From Anaerolineae bacterium (lineage in GTDB: Bacteria; Chloroflexota; Anaerolineae; B4-G1; DUEL01), in contig JAOZPF010000124.1 of the NCBI GenBank assembly GCA_029932895.1, positions 1-6,052 of the forward strand: DNA of 6,052 nt. Direction: 5' to 3'. A program made the position numbers and the translations under genes. The notes under the pieces are model-generated. The model saw nothing but the letters and a program-made list of their open reading frames with translations. It was not told the DNA's origin and did not search any database. How positions within the stretch are numbered: position 1 is the first letter of the stretch; each line of letters opens with the position of its first letter. Below, one piece after another: positions 5,171 to 6,052 of the stretch.

Positions 5171-6052
5171 GCGCGTCGAGCTGCACCACATCGAGATGGA
5201 ATTGGTCCGCCCCTTTGAGACCAGCTTTGGGCGTGAGACTACCCGCCCCTGCATCCTGGTCGCCGTACAGGCTGGCGGGATCACCGGCTGGGGAGAGTGC
5301 GTGGCTGGTGAGGGACCGTGGTACAGTTGTGAGACCATCGGCACGGCCTGGCACGTCCTGCGCGATTTCCTCATCCCCGCCGTGCTGGGCCAGGAGATCG
5401 CCTCCCCCGCCGACGTGACGGCACGGTTCCGGCGCGTGCGCGGCCACCCGATGGCTCGCGCGGCACTGGATAACGCGGTCTGGGACCTGCTGGCCCAGGC
5501 CAACGGGGTGTCGCTGGCGCACATGCTGGGTGGCCAACGGGACCGGGTAAAGGTCGGCGTCAGTATTGGCATTGAGCCGACCATTGACATACTGCTGCAG
5601 CGAGTGGCGGAATACGTAGCCGCAGGATACGGCCGCGTCAAGCTCAAGATCAAGCCGGGGTGGGACGTGGAGGTGGTTCGCGCGGTACGAGAGCGCTGGC
5701 CCGACCTGCCACTACAGGTGGACGCCAATTCAGCCTACACGCTGGCTGACGCGCCACTCTTGCGGGAGCTGGACTCATTCGGCCTGCTGCTCATTGAGCA
5801 GCCACTCCATCACGACGATATTGTCGACCACGCCCGGTTGCAAGCGCAACTCAGCACCCCGCTTTGCCTGGACGAGAGCATTCACTCGCCCGAACACGCC
5901 CGCTGGGCGCTCGAGATCGAGGCCTGCCGGGTGATCAACATCAAAGTGGGACGGGTTGGTGGACTGACCGCCGCGCGCGAGATTCACGACCTCTGTGCCG
6001 CGCACGGCGTGCCGGTCTGGTGCGGCGGGATGCTGGAGACGAACGTGGGGCG
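5160..6052 (+). CDS. menC: o-Succinylbenzoate synthase / N-succinylamino acid racemase (enolase superfamily), 3' end outside window
   Basis: 297 residues are visible of an expected ~370; the reading frame is open to the right edge. The enzyme either dehydrates SHCHC to o-succinylbenzoate in menaquinone synthesis or racemises N-succinylamino acids; many members do both. Visible: an N-terminal capping domain with RPFETSFG (17-24) and GWGECVAG (43-50), then the barrel with the KLKIK motif (K161, K163), metal ligands D188 (VDAN), E213 (IEQP) and D238 (LDES), the opposite catalytic lysine K262 (NIKVGRVGG), and CGGMLETNVG (288-297). All catalytic residues are present and their spacing is as in the NSAR/OSBS group. 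The ATG at 5160 overlaps the end of the acyltransferase gene by 11 bases, with an AAAGGAT about nine bases upstream, suggesting translational coupling. Pairing with the acyltransferase and no other men gene in view favour racemase use, though OSBS activity cannot be excluded. Confidence 0.93.
   Translation, partial: MKIERVELHHIEMELVRPFETSFGRETTRPCILVAVQAGGITGWGECVAGEGPWYSCETIGTAWHVLRDFLIPAVLGQEIASPADVTARFRRVRGHPMARAALDNAVWDLLAQANGVSLAHMLGGQRDRVKVGVSIGIEPTIDILLQRVAEYVAAGYGRVKLKIKPGWDVEVVRAVRERWPDLPLQVDANSAYTLADAPLLRELDSFGLLLIEQPLHHDDIVDHARLQAQLSTPLCLDESIHSPEHARWALEIEACRVINIKVGRVGGLTAAREIHDLCAAHGVPVWCGGMLETNVG

Noticed and set aside
4751..5728. A 325-codon open frame on the minus strand antisense to the acyltransferase and racemase genes
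   Set aside because: It overlaps two genes with clear family motifs on the other strand. Its translation is Ser/Arg/Pro/Gly-rich with no recognisable motif, as expected for antisense frames in GC-rich DNA.
1..6052. CRISPR arrays, tRNA or rRNA genes, or a defence/phage system
   Set aside because: No regularly spaced repeat array, no RNA gene signature and no defence or phage protein motif was seen; all long convincing frames are metabolic or secreted-enzyme genes.

Overview
The window looks like chromosomal DNA from a GC-rich bacterium, most likely a member of the Chloroflexota (Anaerolineae-like). The main clue is the secreted M6 protease. It ends in a 'VYLPAVVK'-type tail and joins GEVED-like and DUF11-like modules, a style I associate with secreted Chloroflexota proteins. 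The promoters are ordinary -35/-10 vegetative-sigma promoters and ribosome binding sites are strong. The taxonomic call is inference from protein style, not from a marker gene.

Layout. Bases 1-119 hold no gene. The first ~61 bases carry two near-identical 14-base repeats that resemble the repeated termini of a transposon (IS21-like end, tentative). A near-consensus promoter at 120-148 drives a complete glucokinase gene (203-1186, +). A 95-base gap separates it from a convergent gene for a large secreted multidomain metalloprotease (1282-3948, -; 888 residues from the start supported by its ribosome binding site). The 367-base divergent region 3949-4315 holds the protease promoter on the minus strand and a probable promoter for the next operon on the plus strand. 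Their -35 boxes fall on the same TTGTCAA heptamer. The plus-strand leader then runs about 200 bases through a cluster of strong GC-rich stem-loops. After it come a GNAT-superfamily acyltransferase of the COG3375 type (4316-5170, +) and, overlapping it by 11 bases, an enolase-superfamily o-succinylbenzoate synthase / N-succinylamino acid racemase (5160 to the right edge, +, cut off by the window).

How the genes may work together. The acyltransferase-racemase pair matches the known arrangement of succinyl-CoA-dependent N-succinyltransferase plus N-succinylamino acid racemase. With a desuccinylase, these enzymes convert D-amino acids to L-amino acids. If that is the role here, a metallopeptidase/desuccinylase gene may lie just beyond the right edge. 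The secreted protease on the other side of the shared promoter region would fit a peptide-scavenging lifestyle, but a functional link is only a guess. Glucokinase is a stand-alone glycolytic gene with its own promoter.
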